44,896 nt of DNA from Kineococcus rubinsiae (GCF_011839805.1 NZ_VWPY01000036.1:1-44896); one strand, 5' to 3'; shown: positions 7,193 through 17,983, counted from the first letter of the stretch. The notes: generated from the letters alone by a model not told the origin. Program-made: numbers and translations.

Positions 7193-8857
7193 GTGACCCC
7201 CGCCGAGCTGTCCCGCGCCCTGACGGACGCCCTGACCGCGGCTGCCGCGGCCGGTGAGCTGACCGTCGACCCCGCCGACGTCCCGGCCGAGGTCCGCGTG
7301 GAGCGCCCGAAGAACCGCGACCACGGCGACTGGGCCACGAGCGTCGCGCTGCAGCTGGCCAAGAAGGTCGGCCGGCCCCCGCGCGAGGTCGCCGCGGTGC
7401 TCGCCGGGCGCCTCGCGCAGGTCCCCGGCATCGCCGCCGTCGACGTCGCCGGGCCGGGGTTCCTCAACGTCACGCTCGACGCCGCGGCCGCGGGCGGCCT
7501 GGCCCGCGACGTCGTCGAGGCCGGCCCCGCCTACGGGCGCGGCACGGCGATCGCGGGCGAGCGCATCGACCTCGAGTTCGTCTCCGCCAACCCCACGGGC
7601 CCCATCCACCTGGGCGGGACCCGCTGGGCCGCCGTGGGCGACTCGCTGGCCCGGGTCCTGGAGGCGGCCGGCGCCGAGGTCACCCGCGAGTACTACTTCA
7701 ACGACCACGGCGCCCAGATCGACCGGTTCGCCCGGTCGCTGCTGGCCCGCGCGCACGACGAGCCGGCCCCCGAGGACGGCTACGGCGGCGACTACATCTC
7801 CGAGATCGCGGGCGCGGTGATCGCCAAGGTGCCCGGCCTGCTCGAGGAGCCCCGCGAGGTCCAGCAGGAGACGTTCCGCCGCGAGGGCGTCGAGCTGATG
7901 TTCGCCGAGATCCGCCAGAGCCTCGGCGAGTTCGGGGTCCACTTCGACGTCTACTTCCACGAGGACTCCCTGCACGCCTCCGGGGCCGTCGACCGGGCGC
8001 TCGCGCGCCTGCGCGAGCTCGGCAACGTCTACGAGGCCGACGGCGCGACCTGGCTGCGCACCAGCGCGTTCGGCGACGACAAGGACCGGGTGGTCGTCAA
8101 GAGCGACGGCAACGCGGCCTACATCTCGGGCGACCTGGCCTACTACCTGGACAAGCGCGAGCGCGGGTTCGACCGCGCCGTCATCATGCTGGGCGCCGAC
8201 CACCACGGGTACGTGGCCCGGATGATGGCGATGTGCGCGGCCTTCGGCGACGTGCCGGGGAAGAACCTCGAGATCCTCATCGGGCAGATGGTGAACCTCG
8301 TCAAGGACGGCGTCCCCGTCCGGATGAGCAAGCGGGCCGGCACGGTCGTGACGATGGAGGACCTCGTCGAGCAGGTCGGCGTCGACGCGGCCCGGTACTC
8401 GCTCGTGCGCTCCTCCGTCGACACCTCCATCGACATCGACCTCGACCTGCTCGTCAAGCGCAGCAACGACAACCCCGTGTTCTACGTGCAGTACGCGCAC
8501 GCCCGCACGGTCAACGTGGGCGTGAACGCGGCCGCCGCGGGCGTGCGGCGCGAGGACGCCTTCGACCCCTCCCTGCTCGTGGAGGAGACCGAGTCGCTGC
8601 TGCTCGCGGCGCTGGCGGAGTTCCCCGCCGTCGTGGCCCGCGCGGCCGAGCTGCGCGAGCCGCACCGCGTCGCGCGCTACCTCGAGGAGCTGGCGGGCAA
8701 GTACCACAAGTTCTACGACGCCTGCCGGATCTCCCCGCGCGCCGACGAGGACGTCACCGACGTGCACCGCACCCGCCTGTGGGTCAACGACGCGACCCGC
8801 CAGGTGCTCGCCAACGGCCTCCGGCTGCTCGGCGTCAGCGCCCCGGAGCGCATGTAG
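7193..8857 (+). CDS. argS: Arginyl-tRNA synthetase
   Basis: A 554-residue class I synthetase that charges tRNA-Arg in the cytoplasm. The N-terminal additional domain carries [19 protein letters not shown]. The HIGH-type motif is [12 protein letters not shown] with His139, and the KMSKS-type motif appears as RMSKR at about 377-381. The C-terminal anticodon-binding helical bundle contains YCRISP-like text (FYDACRISP). Length and order are normal. The GTG start fits the family N-terminus; the upstream open frame to 6995 is tRNA and spacer. The stop codon overlaps the lysA GTG by one base, so argS and lysA are translationally coupled. Confidence 0.98.
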   Translation: MTPAELSRALTDALTAAAAAGELTVDPADVPAEVRVERPKNRDHGDWATSVALQLAKKVGRPPREVAAVLAGRLAQVPGIAAVDVAGPGFLNVTLDAAAAGGLARDVVEAGPAYGRGTAIAGERIDLEFVSANPTGPIHLGGTRWAAVGDSLARVLEAAGAEVTREYYFNDHGAQIDRFARSLLARAHDEPAPEDGYGGDYISEIAGAVIAKVPGLLEEPREVQQETFRREGVELMFAEIRQSLGEFGVHFDVYFHEDSLHASGAVDRALARLRELGNVYEADGATWLRTSAFGDDKDRVVVKSDGNAAYISGDLAYYLDKRERGFDRAVIMLGADHHGYVARMMAMCAAFGDVPGKNLEILIGQMVNLVKDGVPVRMSKRAGTVVTMEDLVEQVGVDAARYSLVRSSVDTSIDIDLDLLVKRSNDNPVFYVQYAHARTVNVGVNAAAAGVRREDAFDPSLLVEETESLLLAALAEFPAVVARAAELREPHRVARYLEELAGKYHKFYDACRISPRADEDVTDVHRTRLWVNDATRQVLANGLRLLGVSAPERM

Positions 8858-10290
8858 TGGCGCGCACCCACGAGGCCGGCTCGATGCACTCCCCGGGGGC
8901 GGGCGTCACCGCCATCGTCCCGTCGTGGCTGCAGGCGCCCGCCGACGTTAACGAGCTGCTGCCGCAGCTGTGGTCGAGGACCGTGGGCCGCGACGCCGAC
9001 GGCGTCCTCACGGTCGGCGGCCTGAGCGCCGCCGAGATCGCCGCGACCCACGGCACCCCCGTGTTCGTGCTGGACGAGGAGGACTTCCGCGCCCGCGCGG
9101 TGGCCTACCGCGACGCGTTCGCGGACGCCTTCGCCGACCTGTGCGACGGCGCCGACGTCTACTACGCGGGCAAGTCGTTCCTGGCCACGGGCGTCGCCCG
9201 CTGGATCGCCGAGGACGGCCTGCACCTGGACACCTGCAGCAGCGGCGAGTTCACCCTCGGCCTGCGCGGCGGGGTCCGTCCCGACTGGATCGCCTTGCAC
9301 GGCAACAACAAGAGCCGCGGCGAGATCCGCGCCGCGCTGCAGGCCGGCCTCGGCCGGATCGTCGTGGACTCCCTCGAGGAGATCGAGGTCGTCGCCTCGA
9401 TCGCCCGCGAGCTGGGCGTCGTCGCGCCGGTCATGCTGCGCGTCACGGTCGGCGTCGAGGCCCACACGCACTCCTACATCGCCACGGCGCACGAGGACCA
9501 GAAGTTCGGCCTGTCGCTCGCGGGCGGCCAGGCCGAGCTCGCGGTGGCGCGGGTCGTCGGGCACCCGGAGCTCCAGCTGCGGGGGCTGCACAGCCACATC
9601 GGCTCGCAGATCTTCGACATGGGCGCCTTCGAGGTCTCCGCGCGCCGGCTGCTCGGCCTGCACCACGGCGTGCAGCGCGAGCACGGCGTCGAGCTGCCGG
9701 AGATCGACCTCGGCGGCGGCTTCGGCATGGCCTACACCTCCGAGCACCAGCCGCTGGGGCCCGCGGAGATCGCGGGCCGCCTCGCCGAGATCGTCGCGCG
9801 CGAGTGCCTCTCGCAGGGCATCGCGGTGCCCAAGGTCTCCGTCGAGCCGGGCCGCTCGATCTCCGGGCCGAGCACCTTCACGCTCTACGAGGTCGGCACC
9901 ACGAAGGACGTGGCCCTCGACGGGGGTGCGCGCCGCCGCTACGTGTCGGTCGACGGCGGGATGAGCGACAACATCCGCACGGCCCTCTACGACGCGGACT
10001 ACTCCGCGACGCTGGCCTCGCGGGCCTCCACCGCGCCCGGCGTCCTCAGCCGCGTCGTCGGCAAGCACTGCGAGAGCGGGGACGTCGTCGTCAAGGACGA
10101 GTTCCTGCCCGCCGACGCGGCGGCCGGGGACCTGCTGGCCGTGCCCGGCACGGGCGCCTACTGCCGCAGCATGGCGAGCAACTACAACCAGCTCCCGCGG
10201 CCCGGCGTCGTCTCGGTGCGCGACGGGGCCTCGCGCGTGCTGGTGCGCCGCGAGACGCCCGAGGACCTGCTGGCCCTCGACGCGGGGTGA
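8857..10290 (+). CDS. lysA: Diaminopimelate decarboxylase
   Basis: A 477-residue PLP enzyme that makes L-lysine from meso-diaminopimelate. The PLP lysine is Lys106 in DVYYAGKSFLA. The alanine-racemase-like barrel continues with HSHIGSQIF and the PLP phosphate site DLGGGFG, and the substrate-contacting Cys is Cys405 in KHCESGD. The GTG at 8857 overlaps the argS stop (TAGTG); using it gives an HEAGSMHS segment near the N-terminus, which actinobacterial LysA proteins usually carry, whereas the ATG at 8884 would lose part of it. argS-lysA-hom is a conserved actinobacterial cluster. Confidence 0.97.
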   Translation: MARTHEAGSMHSPGAGVTAIVPSWLQAPADVNELLPQLWSRTVGRDADGVLTVGGLSAAEIAATHGTPVFVLDEEDFRARAVAYRDAFADAFADLCDGADVYYAGKSFLATGVARWIAEDGLHLDTCSSGEFTLGLRGGVRPDWIALHGNNKSRGEIRAALQAGLGRIVVDSLEEIEVVASIARELGVVAPVMLRVTVGVEAHTHSYIATAHEDQKFGLSLAGGQAELAVARVVGHPELQLRGLHSHIGSQIFDMGAFEVSARRLLGLHHGVQREHGVELPEIDLGGGFGMAYTSEHQPLGPAEIAGRLAEIVARECLSQGIAVPKVSVEPGRSISGPSTFTLYEVGTTKDVALDGGARRRYVSVDGGMSDNIRTALYDADYSATLASRASTAPGVLSRVVGKHCESGDVVVKDEFLPADAAAGDLLAVPGTGAYCRSMASNYNQLPRPGVVSVRDGASRVLVRRETPEDLLALDAG

Positions 10291-10366
10291 CGCGAACCGG
10301 TCGGAGCGGCCGGGACGCGGGTGAGAGGGTGGACGGGGTGTGCAGGTGGACGAGAGGACAGGCCAG

Positions 10367-11698
10367 GTGGAGCCGGTGAGGGTCGCACTGCTCGGGTGCG
10401 GGGTGGTCGGCACCGAGGTGGCCCGGCTGCTGACGAGCCAGGCCGACGAGCTGGCCGCGCGCGTGGGCGCGCCGCTGGAGCTCGTCGGCATCGCCGTGCG
10501 CCGGCTCGGCCGCGACCGCGGGCTGGGTCTGGACCCGTCGCTGTTCACGACCGACGCCGAGGAGCTCGTCACGCGGGCCGACGTCGTCATCGAGGTCATC
10601 GGCGGCATCGAGCCCGCCCGCGGGCTGATCCTGCGCGCCATGGCGCACGGTGCGGGCGTCGTGACGGCCAACAAGGCGCTGCTGGCCGCCGACGGCCCGA
10701 CGCTGTACGAGGCCGCCGCCAAGAACAGCGTCGACCTGTACTACGAGGCCTCCGTCGCGGGCGCGATCCCGCTGCTGCGCCCGCTGCGGGAGTCGCTGGC
10801 GGGCGACCGGGTCACGCGCGTGCTGGGCATCGTCAACGGCACCACGAACTACGTGCTCGACAAGATGGACTCGACGGGCATGGGCTTCGCCGAGGCCGTC
10901 GAGCAGGCGCAGTCGCTGGGCTACGCCGAGGCGGACCCGACGGCCGACGTCGAGGGCTTCGACGCCGCGGCCAAGGCCGCGATCCTCGCCTCGCTGGCCT
11001 TCCACACCCGCGTGAGCCTCGACGACGTGCACCGCGAGGGGATCACCGAGGTCAGCGCGGCCGACGTGCGCGCCGCGCAGCTGCAGGGCTGCGTCGTGAA
11101 GCTGCTCGCGATCTGCGAGCGCGTCGCCGGCACCGACGCCGAGGGCCGGCCCACCGAGGCCGTGTCCGTGCGCGTGCACCCGGCGATGCTGCCGCTGGGC
11201 CACCAGCTCGCGGGCGTGCGCGGCGCCTACAACGCCGTCTACGTCGAGGCCGAGGCCGCGGGCCAGCTGATGTTCTACGGCCCCGGCGCCGGTGGGCTGC
11301 CCACGGCGAGCGCCGTGCTGGGCGACGCCGTCGCCGTGGCCCGCCACCGCCTGCTGGGCGGGCGCGGGCCGGGGGAGTCGGCCTACGCCGAGCTCCCCGT
11401 CCTGCCCATGGACGACACCATCACGCGCTACCACGTGCGCCTCGACGTGGCCGACAAGCCGGGGGTGCTCGCGCAGGTCGCGGGCGTCTTCGCGGGTCAC
11501 GGCGTCTCGATCGAGGCGGTGCAGCAGCGCCAGGACGACGCGGGCCGCGCCGTGCTGGTCGTCGTGACGCACACCGCGACGGACGCGGCGCTGTCGGCCA
11601 CGGTCGACGAGCTCGAGGGCCTCGACATCGTGGACTCGGTGGCGGGCGTGCTGCGCGTGGAGGGCAACAACGACACCGACGGGGGAGCGGACGCCTGA
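10367..11698 (+). CDS. hom: Homoserine dehydrogenase
   Basis: A 443-residue monofunctional homoserine dehydrogenase that reduces aspartate semialdehyde to homoserine for threonine and methionine. The Rossmann motif GCGVVG begins at about residue 10. The catalytic core carries [14 protein letters not shown] and [11 protein letters not shown]. The C-terminal ACT domain ([18 protein letters not shown] onwards) is the usual site of threonine feedback. GTG 10367 was chosen because AGAGGA lies 8 bases upstream and the N-terminus then matches family length; in-frame GTG codons at 10340 and 10346 would add up to nine residues. The stop overlaps the thrC start (TGATG). Confidence 0.97.
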   Translation: MEPVRVALLGCGVVGTEVARLLTSQADELAARVGAPLELVGIAVRRLGRDRGLGLDPSLFTTDAEELVTRADVVIEVIGGIEPARGLILRAMAHGAGVVTANKALLAADGPTLYEAAAKNSVDLYYEASVAGAIPLLRPLRESLAGDRVTRVLGIVNGTTNYVLDKMDSTGMGFAEAVEQAQSLGYAEADPTADVEGFDAAAKAAILASLAFHTRVSLDDVHREGITEVSAADVRAAQLQGCVVKLLAICERVAGTDAEGRPTEAVSVRVHPAMLPLGHQLAGVRGAYNAVYVEAEAAGQLMFYGPGAGGLPTASAVLGDAVAVARHRLLGGRGPGESAYAELPVLPMDDTITRYHVRLDVADKPGVLAQVAGVFAGHGVSIEAVQQRQDDAGRAVLVVVTHTATDAALSATVDELEGLDIVDSVAGVLRVEGNNDTDGGADA

Positions 11699-12789
11699 TG
11701 GCGCACGTGTGGCGAGGACTGATCGAGGAGTACCGCGACCGGCTGCCGGTGACGGCGGCCACCCCGGTGGTGACGCTGGGGGAGGGCGGCACGCCGCTCG
11801 TGCGGGCGCCGCACCTGTCGGAGCTGACGGGCTGCGAGGTCTGGCTCAAGGTGGACGGCTGCAACCCGACCGCGTCCTTCAAGGACCGGGGCATGACGAT
11901 GGCGATGTCGAAGGCCAAGGAGGCCGGGGCCGAGGTCGTCATCTGCGCCTCCACCGGCAACACCTCCGCCTCGGCCGCGGCGTACGCGACGGCGGCGGGC
12001 ATCCGCTGCGCCGTCCTCGTGCCCGACGGCAAGATCGCCATGGGCAAGCTCAGCCAGGCCGTCGCGCACGGCGCGACGCTGCTGCAGGTCGACGGCAACT
12101 TCGACGACTGCCTCACCCAGGCGCGCAAGCTCGCCGAGGCCTACCCCGTCGAGCTCGTGAACTCCGTCAACCCCTTCCGCATCGAGGGCCAGAAGACCGG
12201 CGCCTTCGAGGTCGTCGACGTCCTGGGCGACGCCCCGGACATCCACTGCCTGCCCGTCGGCAACGCGGGCAACATCACGGCCTACTGGAAGGGCTACAGC
12301 GAGTACGCGGCCGACGGCACCGCCGCGCACCGCCCCCGCATGTGGGGCTTCCAGGCCGAGGGCGCCTCGCCGCTGGTCAAGGGCCACCCCGTCGACGAGC
12401 CCGAGACGATCGCCACGGCCATCCGCATCGGCCGGCCCGCCTCGTGGACGGGCGCGACGACCGCGCGCGACGAGTCCGGCGGGCGCATCGACGCGGTCAC
12501 CGACGAGCAGATCCTCGCGGCGCACCGCTGGCTCTCCGCCAAGGAGGGCGTCTTCGTCGAGCCGGCCAGCGCCGCCGGGGCGGCCGGGCTCATCGCCGCG
12601 GCCGAGGCCGGCGAGGTCGACCGGGGCCAGCGCATCGTCATCACGGTGACGGGCCACGGCCTGAAGGACCCGCAGTGGGCCCTCGAGCTGGGCGGGGAGG
12701 GCGCCGACGGCGTCCGCCGCGCCGTGCAGCCCGTGCGCGTGCAGCCCGACGCCGTGACCATCGCCCGCGCCCTGCAGCTGGAGGTCTGA
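11698..12789 (+). CDS. thrC: Threonine synthase
   Basis: A 363-residue fold-type II PLP enzyme that converts O-phosphohomoserine to threonine. The PLP lysine is Lys62 in [11 protein letters not shown]; the phosphate-binding loop appears later as [10 protein letters not shown], and the serine/threonine site as [11 protein letters not shown]. The length is that of the short, actinobacterial-type enzyme without the yeast-type N-terminal extension. The start overlaps the hom stop by one base. It is part of the hom-thrC-thrB operon. Confidence 0.98.
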   Translation: MAHVWRGLIEEYRDRLPVTAATPVVTLGEGGTPLVRAPHLSELTGCEVWLKVDGCNPTASFKDRGMTMAMSKAKEAGAEVVICASTGNTSASAAAYATAAGIRCAVLVPDGKIAMGKLSQAVAHGATLLQVDGNFDDCLTQARKLAEAYPVELVNSVNPFRIEGQKTGAFEVVDVLGDAPDIHCLPVGNAGNITAYWKGYSEYAADGTAAHRPRMWGFQAEGASPLVKGHPVDEPETIATAIRIGRPASWTGATTARDESGGRIDAVTDEQILAAHRWLSAKEGVFVEPASAAGAAGLIAAAEAGEVDRGQRIVITVTGHGLKDPQWALELGGEGADGVRRAVQPVRVQPDAVTIARALQLEV

Positions 12790-12795
12790 GGCCGG

Positions 12796-13755
12796 GTGAC
12801 GCTGACGCAGCTGCCCCCCGGCACGTCCGTCGCGGTGCGCGTCCCGGCGACCAGCGCGAACCTCGGGCCCGGCTTCGACGCCTTCGGCCTCGCGCTCGAG
12901 CTGCGCGACGAGGTCCGCGCCGAGGTCGTCGCCGCCGGCCTCGAGGTGGAGGTCGAGGGCGAGGGGGCCGGGCGGGTCCCGCTGGACGAGCGGCACCTCG
13001 TCGTGCGCGTCCTGCGCGAGGAGCTGACGGCGGCGGGCTTCGCCGCGCCGGGTCTGCACCTGCTGTGCCGCAACGTGATCCCGCACGGACGCGGGCTCGG
13101 GTCCTCGGCGTCGGCGATCGTCGCGGGGCTCGCGGCGGCGCGCGGGCTGCTCGCCGCGGCGGGCGTGGTCGATGAGTCCGACGAGGCCCTGCGCCAGCGG
13201 GTGCTCGTCGAGGCGACGCGCCACGAGGGTCACCCCGACAACGCCGCACCGGCCGTCGTCGGCGGGTTCACGATCGCGTGGACGCGCGGCGACGATCCGG
13301 CCCACCCGGCCGGGGTGCGGACCGTGCGGCTGGAGGTGCACCCGCGGGTGCGCGCGGTCGTGTGCCTGCCGCAGGAGGAGCTCGCGACGTCGCGGGCCCG
13401 GGCGCTGCTGCCCGCGACCGTGCCGCACGCCGACGCCGCCCTCACGGCCGGGCGCGCGGGGCTGCTCGTGCACGCCCTGACGAGCGACCCGGACCTGCTG
13501 CTGGACGCGACCGTCGACAAGCTGCACCAGGCGCAGCGCGCCCCCGCGATGCCGCGCACCGCCCGGCTGCTGGCCGGGCTGCGCGCCGAGGGGCTCGCCG
13601 CCGTGGTCTCGGGCGCCGGGCCGAGCGCCCTGGTGCTCACCACCCCGGAGCGCGTGGCCGACGTCGAGGCGCTCGCGGCCGCGGACGGGGGGTGGCGCGT
13701 GCTCGCGTGCCCCGTCGCCGACACGGGCGTGAGCTGGAGTCCCGCAGCGCCTTGA
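12796..13755 (+). CDS. thrB: Homoserine kinase
   Basis: A 319-residue GHMP kinase that phosphorylates homoserine with ATP. Motif 1 is VRVPATSANLGPGFDAFGLAL near the N-terminus, the ATP-binding glycine loop is PHGRGLGSSA at residues 96-105, and motif 3 is VVSGAGPSALV near the C-terminus. The GTG start lies 6 bases after the thrC stop with GAGG close upstream. It ends the threonine operon; a 266-bp gap follows before rho. Confidence 0.97.
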   Translation: MTLTQLPPGTSVAVRVPATSANLGPGFDAFGLALELRDEVRAEVVAAGLEVEVEGEGAGRVPLDERHLVVRVLREELTAAGFAAPGLHLLCRNVIPHGRGLGSSASAIVAGLAAARGLLAAAGVVDESDEALRQRVLVEATRHEGHPDNAAPAVVGGFTIAWTRGDDPAHPAGVRTVRLEVHPRVRAVVCLPQEELATSRARALLPATVPHADAALTAGRAGLLVHALTSDPDLLLDATVDKLHQAQRAPAMPRTARLLAGLRAEGLAAVVSGAGPSALVLTTPERVADVEALAAADGGWRVLACPVADTGVSWSPAAP

Positions 13756-13819
13756 GCGCCGGCGACGCGCCGCGGTGCGCCGAACGGGCGTCCCGGACTG
13801 CACCACCGCCCGCGGGTGT

Positions 13820-14021
13820 TAGCATCGTCAGCAGCACCTCACCGACGGGACCGCGGTCGAGGACCACGGAGTACCGACACCGTCCCGTCACCAGGCGCCT
13901 CCCACGACAATCTTGCGCTCCTCCGCGCGCTTCGTGGATCCAGTTCACCTGCCCTCGCTGGGTAGACATCGCGACCGTGCCGCCATCTGCCGGCCGTCGC
14001 TGACGAGGGGGAAGGACCTTC
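13820..14021 (+). promoter_or_regulatory. Putative promoter and structured leader of rho
   Basis: The 266-bp thrB-rho gap holds no gene. TAGCAT at 13820-13825 is a candidate -10 (the -35 is weak). A perfect 8-bp inverted repeat, GACGGGAC (13844-13851) with GTCCCGTC (13882-13889), encloses a 30-nt loop with smaller complementary stretches. The rho start is preceded by GGGGGAAGGA. A leader near 190 nt would suit transcription autoregulation, which is known for rho in E. coli; here it is inferred. Confidence 0.4.
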
Positions 14022-16355
14022 GTGACCAACACCACCGAACTCGCTGCCACCGACAGCCCGACCGCCGCTGCGACGGCGGCGCGCGCCGCCGGCAGCCTCT
14101 CCGCGCTACGCCTGCCTCAGCTGCAGTCGCTCGCCGCGGAGCTCGGCATCCCGGGCACCGGGCGCATGCGCAAGGTGGACCTGCTCGCGGCCATCCGCGA
14201 CCACCAGTCCGGCCTGCCCCAGCGGGGCGGGGCGGCCGCGGCACCGGCGCCGCAGTCCGAGACCGTGCAGGACGGCGCCGCCCAGAACGGTGCGGCCCAG
14301 AACGGCAGCGCCCAGAACGGTGCGGCCCAGAACGGCAGCGCCCCGAACGGCGCCGCTCAGAACGGTGCGGCCCAGAACGGCACGTCCCACGACGCCCCGG
14401 CGCAGGACGCGTCCGCGAGTGTGCAGCCGGAGACCGCGTCGTCCCCGGCCGCCGAGCCCGTCGCCGCGCCGGTCGAGGGGCGCGCGCCCCGCTCGCGCTC
14501 CCGCCGCGCCGGTGCTCCCGCGGGGGCCCCGGCCACCTCGGCCCCCGCCGCCGAGTCGGCTCGCGCCGAGTCCTCGCCCACGGAGTCTGCGCCCACCGAG
14601 TCCTCGCCCGCCGAGTCCGCCTCCGACGTGCTGGACGGCCTCGCCGCCCCGGCGTCGCCCGCGGCCGAGCCGGTCCGCGAGGACGGCGCGTCGCTCGTGC
14701 CGACGCTCGAGGAGTTCACGGGCGGGCGGCCGCCGCGCACCGACCGCTCCGAGCCGCGCACCGACGGCCGGCCCGAGGGCCGCGCCGACGGTGAGCGCCC
14801 CTCGCGCCGCGAGCGGGCCCGCCGCGAGCGCGTGCGCGAGCCCGACCAGCAGGTCGAGCTCCCCGTGATGCCCGTCCGCGAGGACGCGGCCGAGCGGACC
14901 GAGGCGCGCGGCGACGCGCGTCCCGACCGCCAGCCCGAGGCCCGCGACGACCGCGGCCGCACCGAGCGTCCCGACCGGGGCGAGCGCGGCGACCGGACCG
15001 AGCGCGCCGACCGCGGGGACCGCACCGAGCGGGCCGACCGCGGTGACCGGGCCGAGCGCCCGGCCGCCGCGGCCCCGAGCGCCGGCCCCGACGACTTCGA
15101 CGGCGACGGCAGCCGTCGCGGCCGCCGCAACCGCTACCGCGACCGCAAGGGCCGCCGCGGGACCCGTCCCGACGGTGCCCCCGAGGTCGACGTCGAGGTC
15201 AGCGAGGACGACGTCCTGTCGCCCGTCGCGGGCATCCTCGACGTGCTCGACAACTACGCGTTCATCCGCACGTCGGGCTACCTCGCCGGTGCCGGGGACG
15301 TCTACGTGTCGCTGGGCCAGGTGAAGAAGAACAACCTGCGCCCCGGTGACGCCGTGACCGGTGCCGTCCGCCAGCCCCGCGAGGGCGAGCAGACGGGGCA
15401 GCGCTCGAAGTTCAACGCGCTGGTCCGCGTCGACACCATCAACGGCGCACCGCCGGAGCAGGCCAGGAACCGGCCCGACTTCACCAAGCTGACGCCGCTG
15501 TACCCGCAGGACCGCCTGCGGCTCGAGACCGAGCCGAACATCATGACGACGCGGATCATCGACCTGATGTCCCCGCTCGGCAAGGGTCAGCGCGGGCTCA
15601 TCGTGGCGCCGCCGAAGGCCGGCAAGACGATGGTCATGCAGGCCATCGCCAACGCGATCTCGACGAACAACCCCGAGTGCCACCTCATGGTCGTGCTCGT
15701 GGACGAGCGTCCCGAAGAGGTCACGGACATGCAGCGCACGGTGAAGGGCGAGGTCATCGCCTCGACCTTCGACCGGCCGGCGTCGGACCACACGGCGGTC
15801 GCCGAGCTCGCCATCGAGCGGGCCAAGCGCCTCGTGGAGCTCGGCAACGACGTCGTCGTGCTGCTGGACTCCCTGACCCGCCTGTCGCGGGCCTACAACA
15901 TCTCCGCCCCCGCCAGCGGCCGGATCCTCTCCGGTGGTGTCGACGCCTCGGCGCTGTACCCGCCGAAGCGCTTCTTCGGCGCCGCCCGCAACATCGAGAA
16001 CGGCGGCTCGCTGACGATCCTGGCCTCCGCCCTGGTGGAGACGGGCTCGAAGGCCGACGAGGTCATCTTCGAGGAGTTCAAGGGCACCGGGAACATGGAG
16101 GTGCGGCTGTCGCGCCAGCTGGCCGACAAGCGCATCTTCCCGGCCGTCGACGTCCCGGCCTCGGGCACGCGGCGCGAGGAGATCCTCATGTCCCGCGAGG
16201 AGCTCGCGACGGTGTGGAAGCTCCGCCGCGTCGTCACCGCGCTCGACGCCCAGGCGTCCATCGAGCTGCTGCTCGACCGCCTGAAGAAGACCCGCAACAA
16301 CCTGGAGTTCCTGCACCAGGTGCAGTCGTCCACCCCGCTCGTCGAGCGGGACTGA
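14022..16355 (+). CDS. rho: Transcription termination factor Rho, long actinobacterial form
   Basis: A 777-residue RNA helicase that ends transcription. It has a Rho N-terminal helix domain ([18 protein letters not shown] near residues 27-44), then about 300 extra residues of low complexity: seven NG(A/S)A(Q/P) pentapeptides at about 85-119, and an Arg/Asp/Glu repeat region at about 313-347. Next come the RNA-binding cold-shock-like domain ([20 protein letters not shown]), the Walker A motif APPKAGKT at 529-536, the Walker B region [12 protein letters not shown] and the Q/R-loop [12 protein letters not shown]. coli Rho is about 419 residues; the insert is typical of high-GC Actinobacteria and usually helps RNA binding. 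The GTG start has GGGGGAAGGA upstream. Confidence 0.98.
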   Translation: MTNTTELAATDSPTAAATAARAAGSLSALRLPQLQSLAAELGIPGTGRMRKVDLLAAIRDHQSGLPQRGGAAAAPAPQSETVQDGAAQNGAAQNGSAQNGAAQNGSAPNGAAQNGAAQNGTSHDAPAQDASASVQPETASSPAAEPVAAPVEGRAPRSRSRRAGAPAGAPATSAPAAESARAESSPTESAPTESSPAESASDVLDGLAAPASPAAEPVREDGASLVPTLEEFTGGRPPRTDRSEPRTDGRPEGRADGERPSRRERARRERVREPDQQVELPVMPVREDAAERTEARGDARPDRQPEARDDRGRTERPDRGERGDRTERADRGDRTERADRGDRAERPAAAAPSAGPDDFDGDGSRRGRRNRYRDRKGRRGTRPDGAPEVDVEVSEDDVLSPVAGILDVLDNYAFIRTSGYLAGAGDVYVSLGQVKKNNLRPGDAVTGAVRQPREGEQTGQRSKFNALVRVDTINGAPPEQARNRPDFTKLTPLYPQDRLRLETEPNIMTTRIIDLMSPLGKGQRGLIVAPPKAGKTMVMQAIANAISTNNPECHLMVVLVDERPEEVTDMQRTVKGEVIASTFDRPASDHTAVAELAIERAKRLVELGNDVVVLLDSLTRLSRAYNISAPASGRILSGGVDASALYPPKRFFGAARNIENGGSLTILASALVETGSKADEVIFEEFKGTGNMEVRLSRQLADKRIFPAVDVPASGTRREEILMSREELATVWKLRRVVTALDAQASIELLLDRLKKTRNNLEFLHQVQSSTPLVERD
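14274..14378 (+). repeat. Seven 15-bp in-frame repeats in rho
   Basis: Seven consecutive 15-bp units (for example GGTGCGGCCCAGAAC) encode Gly-(Ala/Ser)-Ala-(Gln/Pro)-Asn. Three units are identical (14289, 14319 and 14364), so expansion by slippage is likely. The reading frame is kept because the unit is a multiple of three. Confidence 0.85.
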
Positions 16356-16370
16356 CGACCTCGACCCGAG

Positions 16371-16409
16371 CGACGGACGCCCACGCCCCTGCGGCGTGGG
16401 CGTCCGTCG
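16371..16409 (+). terminator. Strong hairpin after rho
   Basis: A perfect 17-bp stem, 16371-16387 with 16393-16409, and a 5-nt loop (CCTGC) begins 15 bases after the rho stop. No T-run follows, as is common for actinobacterial terminators. It separates rho from rpmE and could also stabilise the rho mRNA 3' end. Confidence 0.8.
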
Positions 16410-16554
16410 TCCCGCCCCCGGGCGGGGAACACCCGGCCCCGGCGCCGGGTTGAGACCGACGAGCAGCTCCTGTGGGAGACTGCCCCGACCGCAGGTCCCG
16501 GCTCACGTCCCGTCAGGGACGACCCGGGGCCGACGACGCGACGAGGAGATCACC

Positions 16555-16773
16555 ATGAAGGCCGGAATCCACCCGGAGTACGTCGAGACCCAGGTCACCT
16601 GCACCTGCGGCTCCACGTTCACGACGCGCAGCACCTCGACGACCGGCGAGCTCAAGGCCGACGTCTGCAGCGCCTGCCACCCGTTCTACACGGGCAAGCA
16701 GAAGATCCTGGACACGGGCGGCCGCGTCGCCCGCTTCCAGGCGCGCTACGGCAAGAAGACCGCCGACAAGTAG
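16555..16773 (+). CDS. rpmE: 50S ribosomal protein L31, zinc-binding form
   Basis: A 72-residue ribosomal protein L31. The N-terminus [16 protein letters not shown] and the end [18 protein letters not shown] are typical. Four cysteines (16, 18, 37 and 40) make it the Cys-rich, zinc-binding C+ form; in other bacteria the C+ form is replaced by a C- paralogue in zinc shortage. GAGGAG lies upstream of the ATG. It has its own short unit between the rho hairpin and prfA. Confidence 0.98.
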   Translation: MKAGIHPEYVETQVTCTCGSTFTTRSTSTTGELKADVCSACHPFYTGKQKILDTGGRVARFQARYGKKTADK

Positions 16774-16782
16774 CTCGTCCCA

Positions 16783-16830
16783 GGCGCCGGTCCTGCTGCC
16801 CCTCGAGGGTGGCGGGGCCGGCGTTCTGCT
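16783..16830 (+). terminator. Possible terminator after rpmE
   Basis: CGCCGG (16783-16788) can pair with CCGGCG (16816-16821), followed by the T-rich stretch TTCTGCTTT. The stem is short and the loop long, so this is a weak call. Confidence 0.3.
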
Positions 16831-16901
16831 TTCCCCCACCCTTCCCGCGGTGGTCGCGCAGCCCGCCTGCGCGAGCGCCGGCGCCGTCGAGGAGCCCCCG
16901 A

Positions 16902-17975
16902 GTGTTCGAGTCCGTCCTGCCGCTGCTCGCCGAGCACGCCGAGCTGGAGCGCCGCCTGGCCGACCCGTCGGTGCACGCCGACGCGGGGCTGGCGCGCTCG
17001 CTGGGCCGGCGCTACGCCGAGCTGGGCCGGGTCGTCGACGCGCACGCGACCTGGACCGCGGCCGTGGACGACGCGGCCGCCGCGGCGGAGCTCGCCGCGG
17101 AGGACGAGGGGTTCGCGGCCGAGCTGCCCGGTCTGCGGGCCGCCGCCGACGAGGCCGGCGAGCGCCTGCGCCGCCTGCTCCTGCCGAAGGACCCGGACGA
17201 CGCCCGCGACGTGATCCTCGAGATCAAGGCGGGGGAGGGGGGCGAGGAGTCGGCCCTCTTCGCCGGCGACCTGCTGCGCATGTACCTGCGCTACGCGGAG
17301 CGCCACGGCTGGGGCACGGAGGTCCTGGAGAGCACCGACAGCGACCTCGGCGGGTTCAAGGACGTGTCCGTCGCCGTGAAGACGCGCGGGGCGGCGGCCG
17401 AGGGCGTCTGGCACCGGCTGAAGTACGAGGCCGGGGTGCACCGCGTGCAGCGCGTGCCCGTCACCGAGTCCCAGGGCCGGGTGCACACCTCCGCGGTCGG
17501 GGTCCTCGTGCTGCCCGAGGTCGAGGAGGTCGAGGTGGCGGTCGACGCGAACGACCTGCGCATCGACGTCTTCCGCTCCTCCGGTCCCGGCGGGCAGAGC
17601 GTCAACACGACCGACTCGGCCGTGCGCATCACGCACCTGCCCACGGGCATCGTCGTGTCCTGCCAGAACGAGAAGTCGCAGCTGCAGAACAAGGAGCAGG
17701 CCCTGCGGATCCTGCGGGCCCGGCTGCACGCCGCCGCCCAGGAGGCCGCGGACGCGCAGGCCTCGGCGGCCCGCCGCTCGCAGGTCCGCACGGTCGACCG
17801 CTCCGAGCGGATCCGCACCTACAACTACGGCGAGAACCGCATCGCCGACCACCGCACGGGCTTCAAGGCGTACAACCTCGACGCCGTCCTGGACGGCGAC
17901 CTCGACCCGGTCGTGCAGTCGTGCATCGACGCCGACGAGGCCGCCCTGCTCGCGGCGGTCGGCGCCCCCGCCTGA
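16902..17975 (+). CDS. prfA: Peptide chain release factor 1
   Basis: A 357-residue class I release factor that reads UAA and UAG. The catalytic GGQ is at residues 230-232 within [19 protein letters not shown]. The C-terminal part carries [17 protein letters not shown], which is RF1-like. The GTG start has GAGGAG about 7 bases upstream, and the N-terminal helix [16 protein letters not shown] fits. In most actinobacteria prmC, whose product methylates the GGQ glutamine, follows directly; here a regulator gene and a hydrolase gene lie between. Confidence 0.98.
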   Translation: MFESVLPLLAEHAELERRLADPSVHADAGLARSLGRRYAELGRVVDAHATWTAAVDDAAAAAELAAEDEGFAAELPGLRAAADEAGERLRRLLLPKDPDDARDVILEIKAGEGGEESALFAGDLLRMYLRYAERHGWGTEVLESTDSDLGGFKDVSVAVKTRGAAAEGVWHRLKYEAGVHRVQRVPVTESQGRVHTSAVGVLVLPEVEEVEVAVDANDLRIDVFRSSGPGGQSVNTTDSAVRITHLPTGIVVSCQNEKSQLQNKEQALRILRARLHAAAQEAADAQASAARRSQVRTVDRSERIRTYNYGENRIADHRTGFKAYNLDAVLDGDLDPVVQSCIDADEAALLAAVGAPA

Positions 17976-17983
17976 CGGAGGCA

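Noticed and set aside
8233-8856. LysA N-terminal extension of about 200 residues
   Set aside because: The frame upstream of 8857 is the shadow of argS; LysA begins at the GTG overlapping the argS stop.
14106-16316. A 736-codon frame antisense to rho
   Set aside because: It is low complexity, has no family motifs, and is fully explained by third-position GC bias of rho.
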